The position numbers were made by a program, and so were the translations under genes. A DNA stretch of 64,000 bases, taken from assembly GCF_000585375.1 (NCBI RefSeq), contig NZ_KK073874.1, forward strand, positions 5,301,251 through 5,365,250. The letters run 5' to 3'. Below the pieces are notes generated by a model. The model did no database searches. It was not told where the DNA came from and saw only the letters and a program-made list of their open reading frames with translations. Shown one piece after another: positions 9,808 to 17,744 of this stretch (position 1 is its first letter; every line of letters begins with the position of its first letter). Origin of the DNA: Cryptosporangium arvum DSM 44712. GTDB taxonomy: Bacteria; Actinomycetota; Actinomycetes; Mycobacteriales; Cryptosporangiaceae.

Positions 9808-10412
9808 GGCGCGACCGCCGCCGCGTACCGGGACGCCACGTCGGCCCAGTTGACCAGCGACCACAGCTTCTGCACGTAGTCCGGCCGGACGTTGCGGTAC
9901 TGCAGGTAGTAGGCGTGCTCCCAGGCGTCGAAGACCAGCAGCGGGGTGGTGTTGAGCCCGACGTTGCCGTGGTGGTCGTAGACCTGGTGGATCAGCAGCG
10001 TGCCGCTGACCGGCTCGTGTGCGAGCACACCCCAGCCGGAGCCCTGCACGCTCGTCGTGGCCACGGTGAGCTGCTTCTGGAAGGCCTCGAACGAGCCGAA
10101 GTGCTCGGTGATCGCGTCACCGAGGACCCCGTCGGGACGGTCGCCGCCGTCGGGCGTGAGGTTCTGCCAGAACTGGGTGTGCAGCACGTGCCCGGAGAGG
10201 TTGAACGCGAGCGTCTTCTCCAGCCCGACCAGCCCGGTCGGGGTGAAGCCGTCCTTCGCGCGCACCTCCGCGAGCTGCTCCACGGTGTCGTTGGCGCCCT
10301 TCACGTAGGCGGCGTGGTGTTTGGCGTGGTGCAGCTCGAGGATCTCGCCGGTGATCGCGGGCTCGAGCGCCGCGTAGTCGTACGGCAGGTCCGGCAGCGA
10401 GTACGTGGCCAT
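9804..10412 (-). CDS. sodF: Superoxide dismutase, Fe/Mn family
   Basis: 202 residues, full length. Metal ligands can be placed at His28 ([10 protein letters not shown]), His78 ([10 protein letters not shown]), Asp162 and His166 ([14 protein letters not shown]). YDHHGN carries a His where manganese enzymes usually have Gln, as in mycobacterial iron SOD, so iron is the more likely metal, though metal preference is not certain from sequence. It detoxifies cytoplasmic superoxide. A GGAGG lies about 9 nt before the ATG. The Nur-type box upstream implies repression when nickel is plentiful, as known for sodF in Streptomyces, where a nickel SOD takes over; no nickel SOD gene is in this window. The symbol is given by analogy. 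Confidence 0.95.
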   Translation of the reverse strand: MATYSLPDLPYDYAALEPAITGEILELHHAKHHAAYVKGANDTVEQLAEVRAKDGFTPTGLVGLEKTLAFNLSGHVLHTQFWQNLTPDGGDRPDGVLGDAITEHFGSFEAFQKQLTVATTSVQGSGWGVLAHEPVSGTLLIHQVYDHHGNVGLNTTPLLVFDAWEHAYYLQYRNVRPDYVQKLWSLVNWADVASRYAAAVAP

Positions 10413-10475
10413 GGGAGCGGGCCTCCGGGTCGCGGGGCGGTGGACGGCACCGAGCGTCCTCCGTCTAGAGTCTTA

Positions 10476-10492
10476 ATGCAAGTAGCTTGCAA
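10476..10492. promoter_or_regulatory. Nur box (nickel-responsive Fur-family operator)
   Basis: ATGCAA-GTAGC-TTGCAA lies between the divergent sod and importer genes. The Streptomyces Nur consensus is tTGCaa-N5-ttGCAA, so only the first base departs from it. In Streptomyces coelicolor Nur represses sodF and nickel uptake genes when nickel is present. Placement 63 bp from the sod ATG and 29-45 bp from the importer start fits control of both. Confidence 0.82.
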
Positions 10493-10520
10493 GAGCACAA
10501 TGACTGCACCAAGGAGGACC

Positions 10521-11582
10521 GTGGGGCCCGTCGACGCGCTCGGGTTAGCCGCCCGGCGGCGGCGCACGCTGGGATGGCTCACCGCGCTGACGCTCGGCCT
10601 GCTCGCCACCGTGGTCGCCGGGCTCGGCTCCGGCGCGGTCGGGGTCAGCCCGGCCACGGTCGCCGCGATCCTCGGCCACCACCTGGCCGGCTGGCCCGGC
10701 GACGCCACCTGGGACCTCGCCGAGGACGCGATCGTCTGGGACGTCCGCGCGCCCCGGGTGGTGCTCGGCGCGCTGGTCGGCGCGGGGCTGGCGGTCTGCG
10801 GGGTCGCGCTGCAGGCGATGGTGCGCAACGTCCTGGCCGACCCGTACCTGCTCGGCATCAACTCGGGCGCGTCCAGCGGCGCCGCGGCGGCGATCCTGTT
10901 CGGTTTCGGCGCCGGGTTCGGTGAGCACGCGCTGCCGTTCAGCGCGTTCCTCGGTGCGCTCGCCGCGTCGTTCGGCGTGTTCCTGCTGGCCCGCAGCGGC
11001 GGCCGCGTCACGTCGCTGCGGTTGCTGCTCGCGGGCGTCGCGGTCGGCTACGCGCTCTACGCCGCCACCAGCTTCCTGATCTTCGCGTCCGGCTCCGCCG
11101 AGGGCGCCCGCTCGGTGATGTTCTGGCTGCTCGGCTCGCTCGGCCTGGCCCAGTGGAACGCACCGCTGGCGGTGGTGGCGGTCGTCGTCACGCTGACGAC
11201 GGCGCTGCTGACGATCTGGGGACGGCGGACGGACTCGCTGGCCATCGGCGACGAGACCGCGCACACGCTCGGCGCATCCCCCGAACGGTTCCGCGTCCGG
11301 CTCCTGGTCGTCGTCGCGCTGTGCATCGGCGTGCTGGTGTCCGCGTCGGGCTCGATCGGGTTCGTCGGCCTGGTCGTGCCGCACCTGGCGCGGCGGCTGG
11401 TGGGGGCCACCCACGTCCGGGTCGTCCCGGTCGCCGCGCTGCTCGGCGCGCTCCTGCTGATCTGGGCCGACGTGATCGCGCGGACGCTGCTCCAGCCGCA
11501 GGAGATCCCGATCGGGATCATCACGTCCCTGCTCGGCGCCCCCTTCCTGCTCGTGCTGATCCGCCGTTTCCACGCCTCGTGA
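10521..11582 (+). CDS. FecCD/BtuC-type ABC transporter permease, probable nickel or cobalt chelate importer
   Basis: About 353 residues with 9-10 membrane spans. Family features are LAEDAIVWDVRAPRVVLGALVG-like N-terminus, VCGVALQAMVRNVLADPYLLGINSGA and the C-terminal ASGSIGFVGLVVPHLARRLVG. Start choice is open: AAGGAGG at 10511-10517 is only 3 nt before GTG 10521, while ATG 10500 has a weak AAGAG. If translated from ATG 10500 the Shine-Dalgarno would be two rare AGG Arg codons, so I prefer the GTG. A TTA leucine codon sits at 10545. First gene of a five-gene operon; the Nur box suggests nickel (or cobalt) rather than iron as cargo. Cobalamin or a ferric siderophore remain possible. Confidence 0.88.
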   Translation: MGPVDALGLAARRRRTLGWLTALTLGLLATVVAGLGSGAVGVSPATVAAILGHHLAGWPGDATWDLAEDAIVWDVRAPRVVLGALVGAGLAVCGVALQAMVRNVLADPYLLGINSGASSGAAAAILFGFGAGFGEHALPFSAFLGALAASFGVFLLARSGGRVTSLRLLLAGVAVGYALYAATSFLIFASGSAEGARSVMFWLLGSLGLAQWNAPLAVVAVVVTLTTALLTIWGRRTDSLAIGDETAHTLGASPERFRVRLLVVVALCIGVLVSASGSIGFVGLVVPHLARRLVGATHVRVVPVAALLGALLLIWADVIARTLLQPQEIPIGIITSLLGAPFLLVLIRRFHAS

Positions 11583-11590
11583 GGATTCCC

Positions 11591-12544
11591 GTGCGCAGAC
11601 TCGCCCTGGCCACCGTCGTTCTCCTGGTCACCGCCGCCTGCGGCAGCGGCAGCGGGACCACCTCGACCGGCTCCGGCGGCGCCTACCCGGTCACGATCTC
11701 CAACTGCGGCACCGACGTGACGTTCGACGCCGAGCCCGAACGCGTCGTGCTGCTCAAGAGCGCCGCCGTGCCGTTCCTGCACGAACTCGGCGTCCTGGAC
11801 CGCGTCACCGCCCGCGCCGGCCAGTACCCGAAGGCCTACTACGACGCCGGGACGCTCGCCGAGCTCGACCGGATCCCGCTGCTCACCGACAAGACCGACA
11901 CCAGCGGCCACCTGCAGATCTCCCCGGAGGTGGTGATCGCGCAGAAGCCCGACCTGGTGCTGGGCCAGGTCGACAACCTCTCCCGCGAGACGCTGTCGGC
12001 CGTCGACATCCCGCTGATCGAGGAACCGGCGCTCTGCGAGACGACGACGACCGCGCCGACGTTCGACGACGTCTACCGGCAGCTGGAGAACTACGGCAAG
12101 GTCTTCGACGAGCCGTCCGCGGACGCCGTCGCCGCGCTGCGGAAACGCACCGCGGCGGCTACGGCGAAGCAGCCGGGCGGACGCACGGCCGCGGTGCTCT
12201 ACCCCACCGTCGGCGGCGGCACGACCTACGCCTACGGCACGCTGAGCATGGCCGACCCGCAGCTGACCGCGGCCGGGTTCACGAACGTCTTCGGCGACGT
12301 CGACGAACGTGTCTTCGAGGTGACCCGCGAGGAACTGCTCGGCCGCGACCCCGACGTGCTGATCCTGCTCCACAGCGACGGCGACCCGAAGGCCGTCGAG
12401 CAGGCGGTCACCGGCGCACCGGGCGCGGAGCGGCTCACCGCCGTCCGTGACGGCGCCGTGCTGACGCAGCTGTTCAACTTCACCGAACCGCCGTCGCCGC
12501 TGTCGATCACCGGCCTGGAGATGATCCGGAAGCACTTCGGATGA
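11591..12544 (+). CDS. ABC transporter substrate-binding lipoprotein (BtuF/FepB-like fold)
   Basis: 317 residues from GTG 11591, chosen because GAGG lies 6 nt upstream; GTG 11579, overlapping the permease stop, is the alternative. The signal peptide RRLALATVVLLVTAAC gives a lipobox Cys about residue 17. The binding-protein fold shows the standard blocks: NCGTDVTFDAEPERVVLL, ISPEVVIAQKPDLVLGQ, LEEPALC, TAAGFTNVFGDVDERVFEVTREELLGRDPDVLIL, and a C-terminal GLEMIRKHFG. It would deliver a metal chelate or corrinoid to the adjacent permease. Confidence 0.9.
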   Translation: MRRLALATVVLLVTAACGSGSGTTSTGSGGAYPVTISNCGTDVTFDAEPERVVLLKSAAVPFLHELGVLDRVTARAGQYPKAYYDAGTLAELDRIPLLTDKTDTSGHLQISPEVVIAQKPDLVLGQVDNLSRETLSAVDIPLIEEPALCETTTTAPTFDDVYRQLENYGKVFDEPSADAVAALRKRTAAATAKQPGGRTAAVLYPTVGGGTTYAYGTLSMADPQLTAAGFTNVFGDVDERVFEVTREELLGRDPDVLILLHSDGDPKAVEQAVTGAPGAERLTAVRDGAVLTQLFNFTEPPSPLSITGLEMIRKHFG

Positions 12545-13308
12545 TCACCGCCGACGGGGTGTCCTGGTCGTACGGTGCGAAGCTCGTCCTCGACGGCGTC
12601 GACGTGAACGCCGCCGGGAACCGGGTGCTCGGGCTGATCGGCCCGAACGGCAGCGGCAAGACGACGCTGCTGCGCCTGCTCTACGGCGCGCTACGCAGCC
12701 CTACCGGGCAGGTGAGCGTCGACGGCGACGCGCTGGACCGCCTCCCGGGTCGGGAGACCGCGCGCCGGCTCGCGGTCGTGGTGCAGGAGACCGGCGGCGA
12801 GACGTCGCTGACCGTCGGCGAGATGGTGCTGCTCGGCCGGGGCCCGCACCTCTCGACGTTCCAGCGCACGAGCGCCGCCGACCACACGATCGCCGCCCGC
12901 GCGCTGGAACGCGTCGGCGCCGCCCACCTGGGCGGGCGGCCGTTCGCCGAGCTCTCCGGCGGCGAACGCCAGCGGGTGCTGATCGCCAGGGCGCTCACCC
13001 AGCAGGCCACGCACCTGCTGCTCGACGAGCCGACGAACCACCTCGACATCCGCTACCAGCACGAGGTGCTGCGGCTGGTGCGCACGCTCGAGACCTGCTC
13101 GGTCGTCGTGCTGCACGACCTGAACCTGGCCGCCCGCTACTGCGACGACCTGGTGCTGCTCTCCGACGGCGGCGTCGTGGCCGCCGGCCCGACCGGCGAG
13201 GTGCTCGACCCGGCCGTGCTGGAGCCGGTCTACGGCATCGGCATCCACCGGATCGACCTCGACGGCCACCTGCACCTGCTGTTCCGACCCGAGGAGGCGA
13301 TCGTGTGA
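12541..13308 (+). CDS. ABC transporter ATP-binding protein of the metal-chelate importer
   Basis: 255 residues; ATG 12541 overlaps the lipoprotein stop (ATGA). Walker A GPNGSGKT (residues 34-41), Q-loop VVVQET, signature LSGGERQRV, Walker B HLLLDEPTNHLD and H-loop VVLHDLNLA are all intact. The arrangement is that of FecE/BtuD-type importers. It powers the FecCD-type permease just upstream. Confidence 0.95.
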   Translation: MITADGVSWSYGAKLVLDGVDVNAAGNRVLGLIGPNGSGKTTLLRLLYGALRSPTGQVSVDGDALDRLPGRETARRLAVVVQETGGETSLTVGEMVLLGRGPHLSTFQRTSAADHTIAARALERVGAAHLGGRPFAELSGGERQRVLIARALTQQATHLLLDEPTNHLDIRYQHEVLRLVRTLETCSVVVLHDLNLAARYCDDLVLLSDGGVVAAGPTGEVLDPAVLEPVYGIGIHRIDLDGHLHLLFRPEEAIV

Positions 13309-13991
13309 ACGTCCAGGACCGCATCAACGAGTACTGGACCGGGCGGGCCCCGTCCTACGACGACTACCAACAGCAACCCGCTCGTCTCGACGCCGACCGC
13401 GCGGCCTGGGGCGCGATCTGGGCCGCCGCCCTCCCGGCCGCGCCCGCCGACGTGCTCGACGTCGGCACCGGCAGCGGGCAGGTCGCGCACACGATCGCCC
13501 GGCTCGGCCACCGGGTCACCGGCATCGACCTCGCCGAGGGCATGCTGGAGCGGGCCCGCGCCCACGGCGGCGACGCCACGTTCCGCTCCGGCGACGCGGT
13601 CGAGCCGCCGTTCCGACCGGCCCGCTTCGACGCGGTCGTCAGCCGCTACGTCATGTGGACGCTCCGCGAGCCGGCCCGCGCGGTCGCGAACTGGATCCGG
13701 CTGCTGCGTCCCGGCGGGACGATCGCCGTCGTCGACAGCACCTGGTTCCCGGACGGCCTCGACGCCTCCGGCGGGGACTTCAGCCGCTGGTACGACGCGT
13801 CCGTGCGGGCCGCCCTGCCGCTGGCCGCGGCCCCCTCGATCCAGCCCACCGCCGACGTGTTCACCGCCGCCGGGCTCACCGACGTGCGGGTCACGCCGCT
13901 GACCACGATCCTCGAGCTCGACCGGACGTTCGGCGTCGCCCCGGGCCACGAGGTGCAGATGCAGTACCTGATCCGAGGAGCCGTCCGGTGA
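13305..13991 (+). CDS. Class I SAM-dependent methyltransferase (importer operon, first of two)
   Basis: 228 residues from GTG 13305, overlapping the ATPase stop. Motif I is VLDVGTGSGQVAHTIA, motif II VTGIDLAEGMLERAR, and the post-motifs are FDAVVSRYVMWTL and LLRPGGTIAVVDS. The fold is that of the UbiE/small-molecule methyltransferase group. Being locked in the importer operon by stop-start overlap, it may modify the imported ligand or a metallophore. The real substrate is unknown. Confidence 0.85.
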   Translation: MNVQDRINEYWTGRAPSYDDYQQQPARLDADRAAWGAIWAAALPAAPADVLDVGTGSGQVAHTIARLGHRVTGIDLAEGMLERARAHGGDATFRSGDAVEPPFRPARFDAVVSRYVMWTLREPARAVANWIRLLRPGGTIAVVDSTWFPDGLDASGGDFSRWYDASVRAALPLAAAPSIQPTADVFTAAGLTDVRVTPLTTILELDRTFGVAPGHEVQMQYLIRGAVR

Positions 13992-14740
13992 ACGACCTCG
14001 CCGACCTCGTCCGCCGCTGGGACGACCAGCAGGCCGCCTACGTCGCCGGGCGCGAGCAGCGTTTCACCGCGATGCTCGACGTCCTCGAACTCACGGTCGG
14101 GGCCGACCGCACGATCGTCGACCTGGGCTGCGGGCCCGGTTCGCTGAGCCGGCGCATCCTCGACCGTTTCCCGGGCGCGCGGGTGGTGGCGATCGACTAC
14201 GACCCGGTGCTGCTCACGCTGGCCCGGGAGACGCTCGGCGGGCGGGCGACGGTCCTCGACGCCGACCTCACCGACCCCGGCTGGGCGTCGTTCGACGGCG
14301 AGGTCGCGGCGATGGTGTCGACCACCGCGCTGCACTGGCTGCGGCCCGACCAGCTGATCCGGCTCTACACCCAGGTACACGAGCGCCTCTCCCCCGGCGG
14401 GGTGCTGCTCGACGGCGACCACTTCCGCTTCGACGCCCGCGACGCCGCGCTGCGCCGGATCGCCGCCGACCACGACGACACGACGCAACGGGCGGCGTTC
14501 GCGGCCGGCGCCGAGGACTGGACGGCCTGGTGGACCGCCGCGAGCACCCATCCCACGCTGGCCCCGCACGTCCCCGCCCGCGAGCGGCGTTACGCGCAGC
14601 GCGTCAGCGCACCCGAGACCACCGTCGAGTTCCGTCTCGCCGCCCTCCGCCAGTCCGGCTTCGCCGCGGCCGGCCCGGTCTGGCAGTTCCTCGACGACTA
14701 CGTGGTCTGGGCCCAGAAGCAGGGAGAGACCGGGCCTTAG
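13988..14740 (+). CDS. Class I SAM-dependent methyltransferase (importer operon, second of two)
   Basis: 250 residues from GTG 13988, overlapping the preceding stop. SAM-binding motif TIVDLGCGPGSLSRRILDRF, acidic loop RVVAIDYDPVLL, then VSTTALHWLRPDQLIRLY, typical of trans-aconitate-methyltransferase-like enzymes. It is not a copy of the preceding methyltransferase, as motifs and length differ. The stop overlaps by 4 bp the stop of the convergent FhuF-like gene. Substrate unknown. Confidence 0.85.
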   Translation: MNDLADLVRRWDDQQAAYVAGREQRFTAMLDVLELTVGADRTIVDLGCGPGSLSRRILDRFPGARVVAIDYDPVLLTLARETLGGRATVLDADLTDPGWASFDGEVAAMVSTTALHWLRPDQLIRLYTQVHERLSPGGVLLDGDHFRFDARDAALRRIAADHDDTTQRAAFAAGAEDWTAWWTAASTHPTLAPHVPARERRYAQRVSAPETTVEFRLAALRQSGFAAAGPVWQFLDDYVVWAQKQGETGP

Positions 14741-15438
14741 CGCAACACGCAGTCGCCGCACACCGGGCGGGGCGGACCGGGGTCGAGCCGGTAGATCAGG
14801 CAGCAGCTGTTCCGGCGGAAACCGGCACCGACGTCCGGCGCGGCGATGCTCCACGGTGGACGCCGGAGCAGCGCGTCGGCTAACCGCGCTGCCCGGCCGG
14901 CCAGCGCGGGCCGGGCCGCGGCGAGCATCGTCACCGAGCTGTTCAGCGCCGAGGCGCTGTTGTCACGCAGGATCGCGGGCGCGACCGGGTTCGTCCCGGC
15001 CGCCGCCTCGGTCAACCCGGCGACGAGCGGCACCACGGAGTCGGCGAAGGCGTCGACGAGGGAGCCGGGAGCGACCGGCGTCACCGGCGACCCGAACGAC
15101 ACCGGCACCATCCCGCCGGGCACCGGCCGCCACCAGACGTCCGGCGGCGGAACCGCGGAGGACACCACGGCCAGCGCGAACGCCGGTGCGAGCACCCGCG
15201 CCACCACGCCCAGGTGCGCGGTCGCGAACGCCACCCGCTCCTCGACCGGCCGGCCGGCCATCCCTTCCAGCGCCCGCCGGACGGCCGCGGTCCGCGCCCG
15301 CCACGCGTCCCCCGACGCGTCGAGCAGCGTCGACACCGGCTGCCACGGCGCCGGCGGCGGAGCGCCGGCGGCATGGGTGTGGACCGCGAAAGCGGGCCCG
15401 AGCTCGTCGAGCCCGGACCCGCGGTCGCGGTCGGTCAC
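14737..15438 (-). CDS. FhuF-like 2Fe-2S protein behind a cobalamin riboswitch
   Basis: 233 residues. The C-terminus has the FhuF cluster motif: Cys212-Cys213, then Cys227-Gly-Asp-Cys230 (SCCLIYRL ... VCGDCVLR). FhuF proteins reduce ferric iron held in siderophores. Here the GTG start is 2 bp after cbtA, so the gene is the third of cbtB-cbtA-fhuF-like under a B12 riboswitch. That context argues for a role with cobalt or corrinoids, or reduction of the chelate brought in by the neighbouring importer. Iron-siderophore reduction is the alternative. Confidence 0.82.
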   Translation of the reverse strand: MTDRDRGSGLDELGPAFAVHTHAAGAPPPAPWQPVSTLLDASGDAWRARTAAVRRALEGMAGRPVEERVAFATAHLGVVARVLAPAFALAVVSSAVPPPDVWWRPVPGGMVPVSFGSPVTPVAPGSLVDAFADSVVPLVAGLTEAAAGTNPVAPAILRDNSASALNSSVTMLAAARPALAGRAARLADALLRRPPWSIAAPDVGAGFRRNSCCLIYRLDPGPPRPVCGDCVLR

Positions 15439-15440
15439 CG

Positions 15441-16253
15441 TCAGGCGGGCACCGCGTCGCCGGCCGTGGCCGGCGCCGGTTCGCCGAGCAGCACCCGCTC
15501 GGCCAGCGGCCCGAAGACCAGGCCGAACGTGCCCCAGAGGAGGGCCTGCGCGCCCACCGAGTAGAGGCGGAAGGACGCCAGCACGTCGGCGGGGAACGCC
15601 GGGTAGACGATCCGACCGCCCGGGTCACGCAGCGGTTCGGGCATCTCGGCGATCGTCGGGAGCAGCAGCAGCACCACCGTCACCGCCACCACGTACACGC
15701 CGCCGGCGAGCAGGGTCGCGTTCCAGTTGCCGAACCGGGCCGCCAGCCGCTGCCCGAGCCAGACCGACGCACCGAGGATCACCAGCGACGCCAGCACCAG
15801 CGCGAGGTACAGCCCGCCGCGTGTTCCGATCGTGTCGTCGTCGCCGACCGCGGGCGGGTTGGCCGGGTACTTCAGCCACGGCACCAGGAACAGCCCGAGG
15901 AACGCGCCCCCGGCGACCAGCAGCGCGAGCACCCGCGGCCGGACGGTGCCGACCCGGCCCAGACAGATCAGGTAGATCACGGTGGCCAGCAGCCCCATCG
16001 CGACCCCGAACACGATGATGCCGGTGCCGATGCCGACGTTCGCCTGGATCGTGCGGCTGAACACCTCGGCCTCGGCGGCCGGGACGGGAAGGCCCGCCGC
16101 CTTGTCGAGGGCCTCCTGGGCGGCGCCCCGGCCCTCCTCGTAGTCGATCGCCTTCTGGATCTGCGGTTCGGCGAAGATGCGCGCGAACAGGAACGCCAGC
16201 AGGCCACCGGCCCCGCCGGCGAGTGCGCCGCGGAGCAGGAGCTTGAGTTCCAT
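15441..16253 (-). CDS. cbtA: CbtA-type cobalt transporter subunit
   Basis: 270 residues with about six membrane spans, the usual CbtA size. N-terminal LLLRGALAGGAGGLLAFLFARIFAEPQIQKAI matches the family (glycine-rich first helix, then FAEP), followed by EVFSRTIQANVGIGTGIIVFGVA and WLKYPANPPAVGDDDTIGTR. CbtA and CbtB are predicted to take up cobalt for cobalamin synthesis and are typically B12-riboswitch controlled, as here. ATG 16253 overlaps the cbtB stop. Confidence 0.93.
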   Translation of the reverse strand: MELKLLLRGALAGGAGGLLAFLFARIFAEPQIQKAIDYEEGRGAAQEALDKAAGLPVPAAEAEVFSRTIQANVGIGTGIIVFGVAMGLLATVIYLICLGRVGTVRPRVLALLVAGGAFLGLFLVPWLKYPANPPAVGDDDTIGTRGGLYLALVLASLVILGASVWLGQRLAARFGNWNATLLAGGVYVVAVTVVLLLLPTIAEMPEPLRDPGGRIVYPAFPADVLASFRLYSVGAQALLWGTFGLVFGPLAERVLLGEPAPATAGDAVPA

Positions 16254-16465
16254 CAGTGGCAGGGGAAGCCGAGGAAGTGACGCGCGTCGTGGATGTACTC
16301 GTGGACGTGCACGTCGTTGCCGAACACCGAGGTGGCGCCCTGGTCGACGCCGATGAAGTAGTACGCGAGCAGCGCCAGCAGCACGGCCGCACCGAGGTAG
16401 ACGGCACCCCGCGAGCCGGAGATCACCACCGGGGTAGCGGCGGAACGAACGGACGGACTAGTCAC
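16253..16465 (-). CDS. cbtB: CbtB small cobalt transporter subunit
   Basis: 70 residues from GTG 16465, chosen for the GGAGGAGG 6 nt upstream; longer starts would run into the riboswitch. A single membrane helix (AVYLGAAVLLALLAYYFIGV) is followed by a His-rich tail with His53, 55, 59, 63 and 70 plus Cys69 (HVHEYIHDARHFLGFPCH), the known CbtB metal-binding signature. It is too short for most ORF callers. Confidence 0.92.
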   Translation of the reverse strand: MTSPSVRSAATPVVISGSRGAVYLGAAVLLALLAYYFIGVDQGATSVFGNDVHVHEYIHDARHFLGFPCH

Positions 16466-16487
16466 GTAGAGCCTCCTCCGGGGATCG

Positions 16488-16625
16488 TGCGTCCCCTGTT
16501 GCAACGGGCTCGTGACGGCACCAGTATCTGACTCCCCGGCCCGGGACCGGATCACAGTGGCGCGACCGTGCTGGACTTCCACCAGCTTCCTCGCGCCGCC
16601 ACGCTCTGAGAACCGTAGGACCGCG
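16488..16625 (-). promoter_or_regulatory. Cobalamin (B12) riboswitch upstream of cbtBA
   Basis: Read on the minus strand, the leader has GAAGCTGGTGGAAGTCCAGC (within 16570-16590, paired arms of the core), the B12 box GCGCCACTGTG (about 16553-16563) and GAGTCAGATACTGG (16521-16534). These are the standard conserved blocks in the standard order. The element ends about 25-40 nt before the cbtB Shine-Dalgarno. By family behaviour, bound adenosylcobalamin should switch the cbtB-cbtA-fhuF-like operon off. The exact ends are approximate. Confidence 0.93.
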
Positions 16626-16646
16626 TGGGCCCGCGGTCAACGTGAG

Positions 16647-17408
16647 CTAGCGCTCCTTGCGACGGATGAGGTAGGTGTCCATGATCCACCCCTTTTGTGC
16701 ACGCAACTCCGCGCGGGTCGCGGCCACCCGGTCGGCGACGTCGTCCAGCGGCCCCGCGATCAGCACCTCGTCGGGGGCACCGAGGTAGGCGCCCCAGTAG
16801 AGCTCGGCGTCCTCTCCGGTGAACCGGCGGAACGCGAGGCTCGCGTCGAGCATCACGACCAGGTCGGCGTCGCCGTCGTGGTGGCCGTTCGCCACCCGGC
16901 GACCGGTGGTGACGACCACCGCACCGGCCGTGCGGGTCAGCGTGATCCGGTGCCGCGCGGCCAGCACCTGCACGCTGCTGATGCCCGGGAGCACGTCGTA
17001 GCCGCACGCGACCTGCCCGCGGCCGACGATCGTGTCGAGCATCCGGATCGTGCCGTCGTAGAGGGCCGGGTCGCCCCAGACCAGGATCCCGGCGGTGCCG
17101 TCCGCGGCCACCTCGGTGCGCAGCGCGTGCTCCACGGCCGCCGACCGCGCGTCACGCCAGGCCTCGACCGCCCCCGCGTAGTCCTCCGCGGTGCGGTCCC
17201 GGGGCGGGTCGGCGATCGTCACGACCCGGTAGCCGCCGGTTCCGCGGAACCGCTCCAGGATCGCCTGCCGGGCGGCGGTCAGCTCCGCGGTCGTCTCCCC
17301 CTTGTCCAGGACGAGGAACACGTCGACGCCGCGCAGCGCGTCGACCGCTTCGACGGTGAGCAGGCCGGGGTCGCCCGCGCCGATACCGATGACCCGAATG
17401 TGTCGCAC
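16647..17408 (-). CDS. cobF: Precorrin-6A synthase (deacetylating)
   Basis: 253 residues from GTG 17408. N-terminal IRVIGIGAGDPGLLTVEAVDAL and DVFLVLDKGETTAEL are characteristic of CobF, then ILVWGDPALYDGTIRML and GYDVLPGISSVQVLAAR of the tetrapyrrole methylase fold. It methylates precorrin-5 at C-1 with loss of acetate, in the aerobic cobalamin pathway. No other cob biosynthesis gene is visible here. The B12 riboswitch lies downstream of it, so cobF has its own promoter. Confidence 0.93.
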   Translation of the reverse strand: MRHIRVIGIGAGDPGLLTVEAVDALRGVDVFLVLDKGETTAELTAARQAILERFRGTGGYRVVTIADPPRDRTAEDYAGAVEAWRDARSAAVEHALRTEVAADGTAGILVWGDPALYDGTIRMLDTIVGRGQVACGYDVLPGISSVQVLAARHRITLTRTAGAVVVTTGRRVANGHHDGDADLVVMLDASLAFRRFTGEDAELYWGAYLGAPDEVLIAGPLDDVADRVAATRAELRAQKGWIMDTYLIRRKER

Positions 17409-17417
17409 CCGCGGAGC

Positions 17418-17744
17418 CTAACCAGGCTGTTCGTCCACCGCGCAGGTACGGGTCCTGCGCCGGGCCAGACCACCGAGCAGCGCCGCGGTCAGCCCGAGGA
17501 CCAGCGCCACGAACCCGCCGACGATGCCGCTGCCGCTGCCGGGACCGCCGTCCGCGGTGGCGACGACAAACGCGCCGGCCAGGGCACCGGCACCGCCGGT
17601 GGCCAGCGCCGCGGCCGACGCCCGCCGCCCGGCCCTGGCCAGCGCGACGCCGCCGAGGACGACCCCGGCCAGCGCGATCACGGCCGCGGTGCTGGCGACG
17701 AGCCGCCCGGTGGTGAGGCTGTACACCGTGGACTCCAGAACCAT
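17418..17744 (-). CDS. Small membrane protein, DUF6223-like
   Basis: 108 residues. Three hydrophobic segments: after YSLTTGRLVAS (TAAVIALAGVVLGGVALARAG), ALATGGAGALAGAFVVATA, and GGFVALVLGLTAALLGGLARRR. The YxLTxGR opening and alternating Gly/Ala helices resemble the DUF6223 family of actinobacterial membrane proteins. Function unknown. It sits 9 bp upstream of cobF on the same strand but shows no link to cobalamin. Confidence 0.7.
   Translation of the reverse strand: MVLESTVYSLTTGRLVASTAAVIALAGVVLGGVALARAGRRASAAALATGGAGALAGAFVVATADGGPGSGSGIVGGFVALVLGLTAALLGGLARRRTRTCAVDEQPG

Noticed and set aside
10476-10492. Iron (DmdR/IdeR) box controlling sod and the importer
   Set aside because: The site is TGCAA-N5-TTGCA, unlike the TTAGGTTAGGCTAACCTAA type iron box.
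10521-13308. BtuCDF cobalamin importer, by proximity to cobF and the riboswitch
   Set aside because: It has no riboswitch of its own and faces a Nur box. Kept only as an alternative substrate.
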